Origin: DATKUA01 sp965602675
GTDB taxonomy: Bacteria; Acidobacteriota; DATKUA01
Reading direction: 5' to 3'
DNA: 64,000 bases
Assembly: GCA_965602675.1 (NCBI GenBank)
Contig: CBFCZO010000005.1
Span: 1-64,000 of the forward strand
The position numbers were made by a program, and so were the translations under genes. The stretch's first letter is position 1. Every line of letters starts with the position of its first letter. A model generated the notes under the pieces. It was not told the DNA's origin and did no database searches. It saw nothing but the letters and a program-made list of their open reading frames with translations. Below are positions 16,643 through 24,267 of the stretch, piece by piece.

Positions 16643-17685
16643 TGTGTCAGCAGCGATATGGGTTGAAAGGTGTCAACTTTCTTATAGCTCTGCGGCAGCT
16701 TGATTTCTTGCTCTATGATCAACAGCCGTGCTTGTGCGATGGCGGCGTGGATTTCCTGCGGGATCAAGACCCTCGTATGGCGCATGTCGGTAAAAGAGAG
16801 TGCGTCCTCGGCGATGCCGATGGTGTGCATGCCTCCCTTGAACCTGCCTTCCAGCAGATCCTTGACTGCGTCATAGACGACGACGTCGATGCGCTTGAGC
16901 GCCGAGGTGAGCACCTTGCCCGGGACCTCGTCGTCCTGATCGAGGTCGACGCCGATCAGGAACGCCCGACGCCTGCTGTTGCGTACCGCTGTGATCGCTC
17001 CCAGGCCGGTGGCTCCCGAAAGCTGGAAGACTATGTCGCGGCCGTCATTGATCATTTGGCGCGTGATCAGGTTGCCCTTTTTGGGATCGTTGAAGCTGCC
17101 GGCGGTGAGGGAGCGGACGTCGGTATTAAAGTTCCAGGTGGCATCGGCGCAGAGCAACCCCGTGCGGAAGCCGATATCGAACGTCTCGACGCTGGGGATG
17201 TTCATCCCCTTGAGCACACCCACTTTATGACTCTCGCTCATCCCTCCGGCAAGAATCCCGGCGAGGAAGCCGATCTCTTCGGAACGGAAGACGTATGAAG
17301 CGACGTTACTGCGATTCGGGATGTGGCCGTCGATGAATACGAAACGGCTTTCTGGGTAGCGGCCGCTGACGTCGGTCATCGCGTCGAGCAGCAGAAAGCC
17401 GTTGGCGACAGTCAGGTCGCTGTAACGCGCGCCGATGGAGAGATTCTTGACATAGTTGGCGGGGTCGGACGACTCGATCTTCTTGACCACGATCCCCAGT
17501 TCGCGCTTGGCGCATTGCATGCCGTTCCAGCAGATCTCGTTGAAGCCCTTGTCGCCGACGCCGGAGGTATCGGTTACCAGCGTAACCACGAGCTTGTCAC
17601 CGTGTTGCGTCATCTCGCAACAGCCCGCAGCGGCAGCGAGCAGAGCAGCCACGCAGACGGCAAACGATAAACGAAGTGCCTTCAT
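16639..17685 (-). CDS. BMP-family substrate-binding lipoprotein
   Basis: A 348-residue periplasmic binding protein of the basic membrane protein (BMP/PnrA/NupN) family. The N-terminus is a lipoprotein signal with Cys22 as the acylated residue in AAAAGCCE. Family motifs include LVTDTSGVGDKGFNEICW (about 34-51) and FLAGILAGGMSESHKVGVL (about 135-155). In characterised members the ligand is a purine nucleoside; the aromatic and aspartate contacts cannot be checked here without alignment. It is the first gene of the coupled importer operon, and the flavin-binding protein at 17743-18228 lies 57 bases upstream on the same strand. Confidence 0.94.
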   Translation of the reverse strand: MKALRLSFAVCVAALLAAAAGCCEMTQHGDKLVVTLVTDTSGVGDKGFNEICWNGMQCAKRELGIVVKKIESSDPANYVKNLSIGARYSDLTVANGFLLLDAMTDVSGRYPESRFVFIDGHIPNRSNVASYVFRSEEIGFLAGILAGGMSESHKVGVLKGMNIPSVETFDIGFRTGLLCADATWNFNTDVRSLTAGSFNDPKKGNLITRQMINDGRDIVFQLSGATGLGAITAVRNSRRRAFLIGVDLDQDDEVPGKVLTSALKRIDVVVYDAVKDLLEGRFKGGMHTIGIAEDALSFTDMRHTRVLIPQEIHAAIAQARLLIIEQEIKLPQSYKKVDTFQPISLLTQ

Positions 17686-17742
17686 ATCCCCCGGTCACCG
17701 ATTAGAATCTTATTTTAACAGAGGCTTTACAGAGATGTGCGA

Positions 17743-18228
17743 TCAATTGCGCACGGCTTCCTTGCCGCTCGTCTCTTCGATCTCGACGACGCCGATCGTG
17801 ATATTGCGGATGCTTTCGGGAGCCAACTGCTCGGTGATTACCTTCTCCGGGTCGCTTTCCTGCTGACGGATCATCACCTCCAGCGCCGTTCGTTTCTCGT
17901 CTTCGTTTTCTGCGAACCTGGCCTTGCCGCCGAACATCACGCTGCGATAAGCGTGGTCACATTTGCCGTCGAGGTAACCAAGGTCCTCGAAAGCAACGCC
18001 CCAGACCCGCGGGTTGGCGCGCAGGATGTCGATTTTCCTGCCCTCGCGGGCGCAGTGGAAGTAGATCCGGCGTTGGGCCGGGTCATACCCGTGATTAAGC
18101 ACGACAAGGTAAGGCTCGCCTTCGGCGCACATGGCCAGGGTGATATATCGCGCCGAGCCGAGGATGCGCTCCATCTCCGCCTCGTCACTTAACGCTTTGT
18201 CCTGCCGCCTCAAGTGGTATTTCTTCAT
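17743..18228 (-). CDS. Pyridoxamine 5'-phosphate oxidase-fold flavin-binding protein (NimA-like)
   Basis: A 161-residue protein with the split-barrel FMN-binding fold of the NimA/pyridoxamine-phosphate-oxidase-related family. Characteristic segments are YITLAMCAEGEPYLVVLNHG (about 28-47), RRIYFHCAREGRKIDILR (about 53-70) and the C-terminal half with SVMFGGKARF. ATG 18226-18228 is chosen over the upstream ATG at 18351 because it follows an excellent ribosome binding site (GGGAAGGTGAA) and gives the usual family N-terminus MKKYHLRRQDK. Members include nitroimidazole reductases and proteins of unknown function. It lies 57 bases upstream of the BMP lipoprotein gene and may share its promoter. Confidence 0.88.
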   Translation of the reverse strand: MKKYHLRRQDKALSDEAEMERILGSARYITLAMCAEGEPYLVVLNHGYDPAQRRIYFHCAREGRKIDILRANPRVWGVAFEDLGYLDGKCDHAYRSVMFGGKARFAENEDEKRTALEVMIRQQESDPEKVITEQLAPESIRNITIGVVEIEETSGKEAVRN

Positions 18229-18557
18229 TTCACCTTCCCGGGATGATTTGCCGCTCCCAATCAATCTATCATCTATCGAATGATGGTTCTCCATCAAACC
18301 GCAGGGAGCACTGTCGAGGAAAATATCATAATATTGATCGCGTAATCCCATGCAGGATTATACAAGGCAAAAATGATCATTCGCCCGAACAAGGGGTCTT
18401 GGATTCCGTATTGATTTATGGGTAAGGTGTCACCGCTTGAGCGAAAACCAAAAATTGACCGAAATCCTTGTAAACCTGATGGATGTCTTTCAGGACTAAA
18501 TTAGTGAGAGTAGGGGGGCTATCTTCCCCGGACAATGTTAAAGGAGGGTTTCCACTT
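18229..18557 (+). other. Intergenic region between divergent genes
   Basis: This gap separates the minus-strand flavin-protein gene from the tricorn gene. It should hold both promoters. No gene, RNA or strong repeat is seen. TTGACC at 18457 is a possible -35 for the tricorn gene, but no convincing -10 lies at the right distance, so no promoter is called. The ribosome binding site AAAGGAGGG before ATG 18558 is the only clear element. Confidence 0.5.
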
Positions 18558-21500
18558 ATGAGAAAACTGTTGATAGCAGGGTTGGTGTGTCTATTCGTCT
18601 CGGCCCTTGCCGGCGCCGACGAAGCGCGCCTGCTGCGCTACCCGGATATCCACGGCGATCAGGTGGTCTTCGTCTACGCCGGCGACATCTGGACAGTTTC
18701 CGCCAACGGCGGAATTGCGCGCAAGCTCACAACCCATTCGGGAATGGAGGGCGGCCCGAAATTCTCGCCGGACGGCTCGAAAATTGCCTTCACGAGCGAT
18801 TATGACGGCAACCAGGATGTGTTCGTCATCCCAGCGGTAGGCGGTGAGCCGTTGCGCGTCACTTACCATCCCGATCCCGATACAATTGTGGATTGGTATC
18901 CCGACGGCAAGTCGATACTGTTCCGCTCTATCAGGCTCACCCAATTGCAGATCCCTCGTTACAACCGCCTGTTCAAGGTTCCCGCGGAAGGCGGTTACGT
19001 CGAGGCGTTACCGCTGCCGACGGGCGAGTTGACCAGCTTCAATGCCGACGCCAGCAAGATCGCCTACAATCGCATGAGCCGCGAGACGCGCACCTGGAAG
19101 CGCTACCGCGGCGGCATGGCTCCCGACATCTGGATTTACGACTTCGCCGCGAACGAAATCGAGCAGATCACCGATTTCGACGGCAACGACGCCTTCCCGA
19201 TGTGGAACGGCGACAAGATCTATTTCGTTTCCGACCGCGGCCCCAACAGCGTGATGAACATCTACAGCTATGACCTCAACACGAAAGAGGTGAAGCAGAT
19301 CACGCGCTACAACGAGTACGACGTACAGTTTCCGAGCCTCGGCACAGGCAAGATCGTCTACATGAACGGTGGCTGGCTCTACGTGCTCGACCTCGCGACC
19401 GAGCAAAGCAGCAAGCTCAACGTCGAGATCTACGACGACAAGATCCTCGCCCGCAAGACGATCGAAAACGTGCAGGGTTACATCCACAATTTCGACCTGT
19501 CACCAAGCGGTGTGCGTGCAGTATTCGAAGCCCGAGGCGACATCTTCACCGTGCCGGCCAAGAAGGGCGACATCCGTAACTTGACCAAGACCCCCGGCGT
19601 CCGCGACCGCGTACCCGCGTGGAGCCCAGACGGCAAGTGGATCGCTTACTTCTCCGACGCCGGCGGCGAGTACGAGCTATATATCAGGACCGCCAACGGC
19701 AACGGCGAGGTGAAGCAGCTCACAGAGGGCTCGGCTATCTGGTACGACGCGCCTGTCTGGAGCCCCGACAGCAAGAAAATCATGTTCTCCGACGTCGGCG
19801 TGAACCTTTACTACATCGATATCGAGACGAAGAAGGTTACCAAGGTCGCCCACGGTCAGAACGAGGCCACATCCAACTTCATCGGCGGCGTCTGGAGCCC
19901 CGACAGCAAATGGATTGCCTACGACCTTTCCTCCTACAACGGATTCGACTCTATCTATCTCTACTCGCTGGATGAGAACAAGAGCCACAAGATTACGAGC
20001 GACATGACCGACGACACAGGACCCGTCTTCGATCCCGACGGCAAGTATCTCTACTGGATCGCCAACCGCGAGATCAATTTCGTCAGGGGTTACTTCGACG
20101 AAGACTACATCCTCGCCCGCGCCGGACGTGTGGTTGTGGCCACGCTGAAGGCCGATACGGCTTCGCCATTCCTGCCTGAAAGCGACGAGGAGAAGGTAAA
20201 GGAGGAGAAGAAGGAAGGCGAAGAGAAGAAGGACGAGGAGAAGAAAGCCGAAGGCGAGAAGAAAGCTGGCGAAGAAAAAGCTGAAGAGGAAAAAGCCCTC
20301 GAGATTGATATCGAGGGGATAGAGAATCGGATCATCGACATTCCGATGCCCGACGGCAACTATCTCGGCCTGGTGGCGGCCAGCGACAAGGTCTTCGTAG
20401 TCGAGCTGCCCTCTCTCGGCGGCTTCGGCCAGGGTTTCACACTGCATGTCTTCGACATGAAGAAGCGCGAAGTCAAGGAAGTCGTCAGCGGCATCCGGGG
20501 CGCCGCCTTTTCGTCCGACGGCAAGAAACTGCTCTACAGGCAGGGCTCGAATTACTTCAACGTCGACGCCGCCCCAGGTGTCAAACCCGGCGATGGCAGG
20601 CTGGATCTCTCCGGCTTGCAGATGACGGTCGACCCCAAGGCCGAATGGAGACAGATCTTTAACGACGCCTGGCGCCAGGGACGCGACTGGTTCTACGATC
20701 CCAACTACCATGGCGTCGACTGGAACAAGATGAAGCAGCGCTACGGCCAGATGGTGCCCTACATCGCCCACCGCGACGACCTCAACTACCTGATCGGCGA
20801 GCTGATCGCAGAGCTCAACAGCTCTCACACCTACCGTGGCGGCGGCGACTACCCGGATGTAAGGCGAATCAACGTAGGCTTGCTCGGCTGCGACCTCGAA
20901 CCGGACAAAGAAAGTGGATACTACAAGATCACTAAGATATTCACCGGGCACAACTGGAATCCACAACGCCGCGGCCCATTGGCCCAACCCGGGCTGAAGG
21001 TGAAAGAGGGCGATTACCTGATCGCTGTCAACGGGGAGGAGCTGCGCTACCCCGCCAATCCGTACGCACCGTTCATCAATACCGTTGGTAGGGTGGTTAA
21101 GCTCAAAGTCAACACCGAGCCGAAGGCTGAAGGCGCCGTTGAGATTGAGGTCACGCCGGTCGGCAACGACCGCATGCACCGCTATCTCGACTGGATTGAG
21201 ACCAACCGCCTCAAGGTTGAGGAAGCCACCAACGGCCGCGTCGGTTACATCCACCTGCCCGACACCGCGGGCGGAGGCATGGAGTTCTTCAACCGCATGC
21301 TCTACCCGCAGGTCCGCAAGGAGGCGTTGATAATCGATGTGCGCTACAACTCCGGCGGCTTCATCCCCAGCCTCTACATGCACCACCTCAGCCGCCAACT
21401 GCTCAGTGGGTGGGCGACGCGCTACACCAACGGGTTCCTCACTCCGTTCGCCGCGCATTACGGGCCGAAGATCTGCATCGCCAACGGTTATGCCGGCTCC

Positions 21501-21839
21501 GGCGGCGACGCCTTCCCCTATTACTTCAAGAAGATGAATCTCGGCAAGCTGATCGGCACGCGCACCTGGGGCGGTCTCATCGGCCTCAGCGGAAATCCCC
21601 CGCTGATGGATAACGGAGGCGTAAACATCGCCGACTTTTCCTTCTACAATCCCGAAGGCGAATGGGACGTCGAGGGCCACGGTGTCGATCCCGACGTCGA
21701 GGTCGACGATCTTCCCAACCTGATGATCGCCGGGCGTGATCCGTCTCTGGAGAAGGCAATCGAGCTGATCCTGGAAGACCTTAACAACCTGACGAAGAAG
21801 CCGATTCCTGATCAGCCGAAGAAGAATCCCGTCCGCTGA
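18558..21839 (+). CDS. Tricorn protease homolog (S41 family), exported
   Basis: A 1093-residue tricorn-type protease. Seen in order: signal peptide (about 1-20, ending ALAGA), two WD40/TolB-like beta-propeller blocks (about 25-540 with repeated SPDGKWIAY-type blades), an acidic/lysine-rich linker (about 545-585, EKK/EEK repeats), a further propeller part, and a C-terminal catalytic module with a PDZ domain (about 800-900). Catalytic residues by comparison with Tricorn: Ser756 and His757 in LNSSHTY, nucleophile Ser981 in YAGSGGD, and Glu1039 in DVEGHG. The residue after the nucleophile is Gly where archaeal Tricorn has Asp. ATG 18558 is preferred to 18483 because AAAGGAGGG lies before it. Expected to cut oligopeptides in the periplasm; two S9 peptidases follow. 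Confidence 0.94.
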   Translation: MRKLLIAGLVCLFVSALAGADEARLLRYPDIHGDQVVFVYAGDIWTVSANGGIARKLTTHSGMEGGPKFSPDGSKIAFTSDYDGNQDVFVIPAVGGEPLRVTYHPDPDTIVDWYPDGKSILFRSIRLTQLQIPRYNRLFKVPAEGGYVEALPLPTGELTSFNADASKIAYNRMSRETRTWKRYRGGMAPDIWIYDFAANEIEQITDFDGNDAFPMWNGDKIYFVSDRGPNSVMNIYSYDLNTKEVKQITRYNEYDVQFPSLGTGKIVYMNGGWLYVLDLATEQSSKLNVEIYDDKILARKTIENVQGYIHNFDLSPSGVRAVFEARGDIFTVPAKKGDIRNLTKTPGVRDRVPAWSPDGKWIAYFSDAGGEYELYIRTANGNGEVKQLTEGSAIWYDAPVWSPDSKKIMFSDVGVNLYYIDIETKKVTKVAHGQNEATSNFIGGVWSPDSKWIAYDLSSYNGFDSIYLYSLDENKSHKITSDMTDDTGPVFDPDGKYLYWIANREINFVRGYFDEDYILARAGRVVVATLKADTASPFLPESDEEKVKEEKKEGEEKKDEEKKAEGEKKAGEEKAEEEKALEIDIEGIENRIIDIPMPDGNYLGLVAASDKVFVVELPSLGGFGQGFTLHVFDMKKREVKEVVSGIRGAAFSSDGKKLLYRQGSNYFNVDAAPGVKPGDGRLDLSGLQMTVDPKAEWRQIFNDAWRQGRDWFYDPNYHGVDWNKMKQRYGQMVPYIAHRDDLNYLIGELIAELNSSHTYRGGGDYPDVRRINVGLLGCDLEPDKESGYYKITKIFTGHNWNPQRRGPLAQPGLKVKEGDYLIAVNGEELRYPANPYAPFINTVGRVVKLKVNTEPKAEGAVEIEVTPVGNDRMHRYLDWIETNRLKVEEATNGRVGYIHLPDTAGGGMEFFNRMLYPQVRKEALIIDVRYNSGGFIPSLYMHHLSRQLLSGWATRYTNGFLTPFAAHYGPKICIANGYAGSGGDAFPYYFKKMNLGKLIGTRTWGGLIGLSGNPPLMDNGGVNIADFSFYNPEGEWDVEGHGVDPDVEVDDLPNLMIAGRDPSLEKAIELILEDLNNLTKKPIPDQPKKNPVR

Positions 21840-21864
21840 TCTGTGTCTGCTTCGCTTAATTTCG

Positions 21865-21900
21865 GGCCGGTTCTCTCATCATGAGGGCCGGCCATTTATT
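21865..21900 (+). terminator. Hairpin terminator after the tricorn gene
   Basis: GGCCGG at 21865-21870 pairs with CCGGCC at 21888-21893, and an inner CTCAT/ATGAG helix extends the stem. A T-rich tail (ATTTATTATTT) follows, as in an intrinsic terminator. Confidence 0.7.
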
Positions 21901-21968
21901 ATTTCCTTATATAAGGAGTATACTTGTGTGTTCACCACGAGGACTGAAAGGAAGGGAGGAATTCTGTC

Positions 21969-24110
21969 ATGATGAGAATAGTAGAGGGTAGATTGTCTCG
22001 CTTCTTTTGGGCTTTAGTCCTTGCTGTACCGGTCTTGTTATTGGTGCAGTGCGGACAGCCTGCGGTTGAGGTACCGGCGCCGCCGGAAACCAAGGTCGAC
22101 TTGGTCAGAGACGAGCTTCACGGCGTGGAGATCGTCGATCCCTACCGCTGGCTCGAGGACCAGGAGAGCGCTGAGACGAGGGCCTGGATCGATGCTCAGA
22201 ACGAGTACACCGACTCCATCATGGGCCAATTGCCCGGTCGCGAAGCATTGAGAAACAAGATCGAGAGGCTGATGAAGGTCGATGATATTTCCACCCCCAG
22301 GGAGCGCAATGGGCGTTTCTTCTACTCCAAGCGCGCCGCCGATCAAGATCTCGATGTGATCTACTGGCGAGAGGGCCTGGAAGGCGAAGAGAAGGTGCTG
22401 ATCGATCCGCACCCGATGAGCGAAGACCATACCGTCAGCACAAGGCTTGCCGACGTTTCGCCCGATGGGAAAGTGGTGTTGTATTCAGTCAGACAGGGAG
22501 GAGTCGACGAAACCGAGATATGTTTCCTGGACGTCGACACTGGCGAGCACCTGCCCGACACCCTCGGGACGGCGCGCTACTACGGCGTGTCGTTGATGCC
22601 CGACAAGAGCGGTTACTACTACACTCGCCGTGATCCGGAAGGGCCGCGCCTTTTTTACCGCGTCATGGGCTCTGCACCAGAGAGCGAGGAGATGGTCTTC
22701 GGCGAGGACGTCGATCCGCGTTACTTCATTTACAACGAAGTGACGGATGATGGCCGTTACCTGTTGATCACGATCGGCTACGGCTGGAACCACAGCGATG
22801 TCTTTATCAAGGATCTTACCCGCCGTAATGCCGGTATTGTACCCCTGATTGAGGGAGTAGATGCCCTTTTCCATCCGTCCTATGAAGACGGCAGACTTTA
22901 CATCTTCACTAACTGGGAGGCACCGAACTGGAAGATGATGGTCGCCGATCCGGCAGGGATCGACCTTAAGCAATGGCAGGAGATTATCCCGGAACGCGAG
23001 AACGCAGTGCTCGAAGGCGTTTCCTTCAATGGCGGAAAACTCTTCGCACGTTATCTGGAGAATGTCCAATCGCGCATCGTGATTTACGATACCGAAGGCG
23101 CCGAGCAGGGTGAGATCAAGTTCGACTCGATCGGCTCGGTGACCAATATGGTGGGCAATTGGGATAGCGATATTGCATTCTACGGCTTCAGCTCATTCCA
23201 TATGCCTTTCACAATCTATCGCTACACGGTTTCAACGGGCGAGAGTGAGGTTTGGGCTAAAATCGATGTGCCGTTTGACAGCGAGAAGTATGAGGTCAAG
23301 CAGGTCTGGTACGAGTCTAAGGACGGCACACAGGTGCCGATGTTCGTCGCCCATGCCAAGGGGATCGAACTCAATGGTGAGAATCCGGTTTTCCTCACCG
23401 GTTACGGCGGCTTCGGCGCCAGCTCAACCCCGGGCTTCTCCGCCCGCTCCGCAATCTGGCTCGAGCTGGGGGGTGTTTACGCCTTGGCCAACATGCGCGG
23501 AGGCGGCGAGTTTGGCGAGAAGTGGCATCGCATGGGTATGCTGGAAAACAAGCAGAATGTTTTCGACGACTTCATCGCCGCGGCCGAGTACCTGATAGCC
23601 GAGGGCTACACCAAGCCGGAGAAACTGTTGATACGCGGCGGCAGCAATGGAGGTTTGCTGGTCACCGCTGTGGTGACTCAGCGGCCCGATCTCTACGGGG
23701 CGGTCATCTGCACCTACCCGTTGATCGACATGATTCGTTACCATAAGTTCCTCGTCGGCTCGACGTGGATCACAGAGTACGGCAGCGCCGACGATCCGGA
23801 GCAGTTCAAATACATCTACGAGTACTCGCCCTACCAACACGTGCGCAAGGATGAGGAATATCCTGCCGTGCTGTTCATCACCGGCGACGCCGACACCCGC
23901 GTCGCGCCGTTGCACGCGCGCAAGATGACGGCGCTGATGCAGTCGGCCACCGGCTCCACCAATCCGATCATGCTTCGCTACCACACCAAGGCAGGCCATT
24001 CCGGTGGCCAGCCGCTGAGTGAGCGGATCGATAATACGACCGAGACGATGCTGTTCCTCATCTGGCAGCTTGGCATGGAGACACCTAAGGAAGAGGCGAC
24101 GACTGAATAG
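21969..24110 (+). CDS. Prolyl oligopeptidase (S9A family), exported
   Basis: A 713-residue peptidase that cuts short peptides after proline. An N-terminal hydrophobic segment ends at LLLVQCGQP; the cysteine could be lipidated, although Gln at -1 is unusual for a lipobox. The N-terminal family motif is VEIVDPYRWLEDQES (about 53-67), then a seven-bladed propeller and the hydrolase domain with nucleophile Ser559 in RGGSNGG, Asp642 in GDADTRV and His677 in KAGHSGG. Start ATG 21969 (or 21972) follows GAAGGAGGG. It lies between the tricorn and DPP-IV-like genes, each with its own terminator or leader. Confidence 0.96.
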   Translation: MMRIVEGRLSRFFWALVLAVPVLLLVQCGQPAVEVPAPPETKVDLVRDELHGVEIVDPYRWLEDQESAETRAWIDAQNEYTDSIMGQLPGREALRNKIERLMKVDDISTPRERNGRFFYSKRAADQDLDVIYWREGLEGEEKVLIDPHPMSEDHTVSTRLADVSPDGKVVLYSVRQGGVDETEICFLDVDTGEHLPDTLGTARYYGVSLMPDKSGYYYTRRDPEGPRLFYRVMGSAPESEEMVFGEDVDPRYFIYNEVTDDGRYLLITIGYGWNHSDVFIKDLTRRNAGIVPLIEGVDALFHPSYEDGRLYIFTNWEAPNWKMMVADPAGIDLKQWQEIIPERENAVLEGVSFNGGKLFARYLENVQSRIVIYDTEGAEQGEIKFDSIGSVTNMVGNWDSDIAFYGFSSFHMPFTIYRYTVSTGESEVWAKIDVPFDSEKYEVKQVWYESKDGTQVPMFVAHAKGIELNGENPVFLTGYGGFGASSTPGFSARSAIWLELGGVYALANMRGGGEFGEKWHRMGMLENKQNVFDDFIAAAEYLIAEGYTKPEKLLIRGGSNGGLLVTAVVTQRPDLYGAVICTYPLIDMIRYHKFLVGSTWITEYGSADDPEQFKYIYEYSPYQHVRKDEEYPAVLFITGDADTRVAPLHARKMTALMQSATGSTNPIMLRYHTKAGHSGGQPLSERIDNTTETMLFLIWQLGMETPKEEATTE

Positions 24111-24162
24111 TGCCACGCGGAAATAGTCGGCTGATATAAACATAGGTTCACTCGGAAAGATA

Positions 24163-24193
24163 AACGGCTCGGCCAGCGACGGCCGGGCCGTTT
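24163..24193 (+). terminator. Hairpin terminator after the prolyl oligopeptidase gene
   Basis: AACGGCTCGGCC at 24163-24174 pairs with GGCCGGGCCGTT at 24181-24192 across a six-base loop, with one G-T pair. TTTCG follows. Confidence 0.75.
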
Positions 24194-24267
24194 CGCGTTA
24201 ACACTATTTGCTGCTATCATCGAGCGATTCAGGGGTGACGGCTATCTAAAATACCGGAGGGAAAAAA

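Noticed and set aside
20190..20310. Lysine/glutamate codon repeats as a DNA tandem repeat or CRISPR-like element
   Set aside because: The repeats follow codon composition of a charged linker, without a constant unit or spacer.
19677..21680. A 667-codon minus-strand frame opposite the tricorn gene
   Set aside because: It is an exact antisense of the catalytic part of the tricorn gene, has no recognisable domain and follows from the high GC third-position bias.
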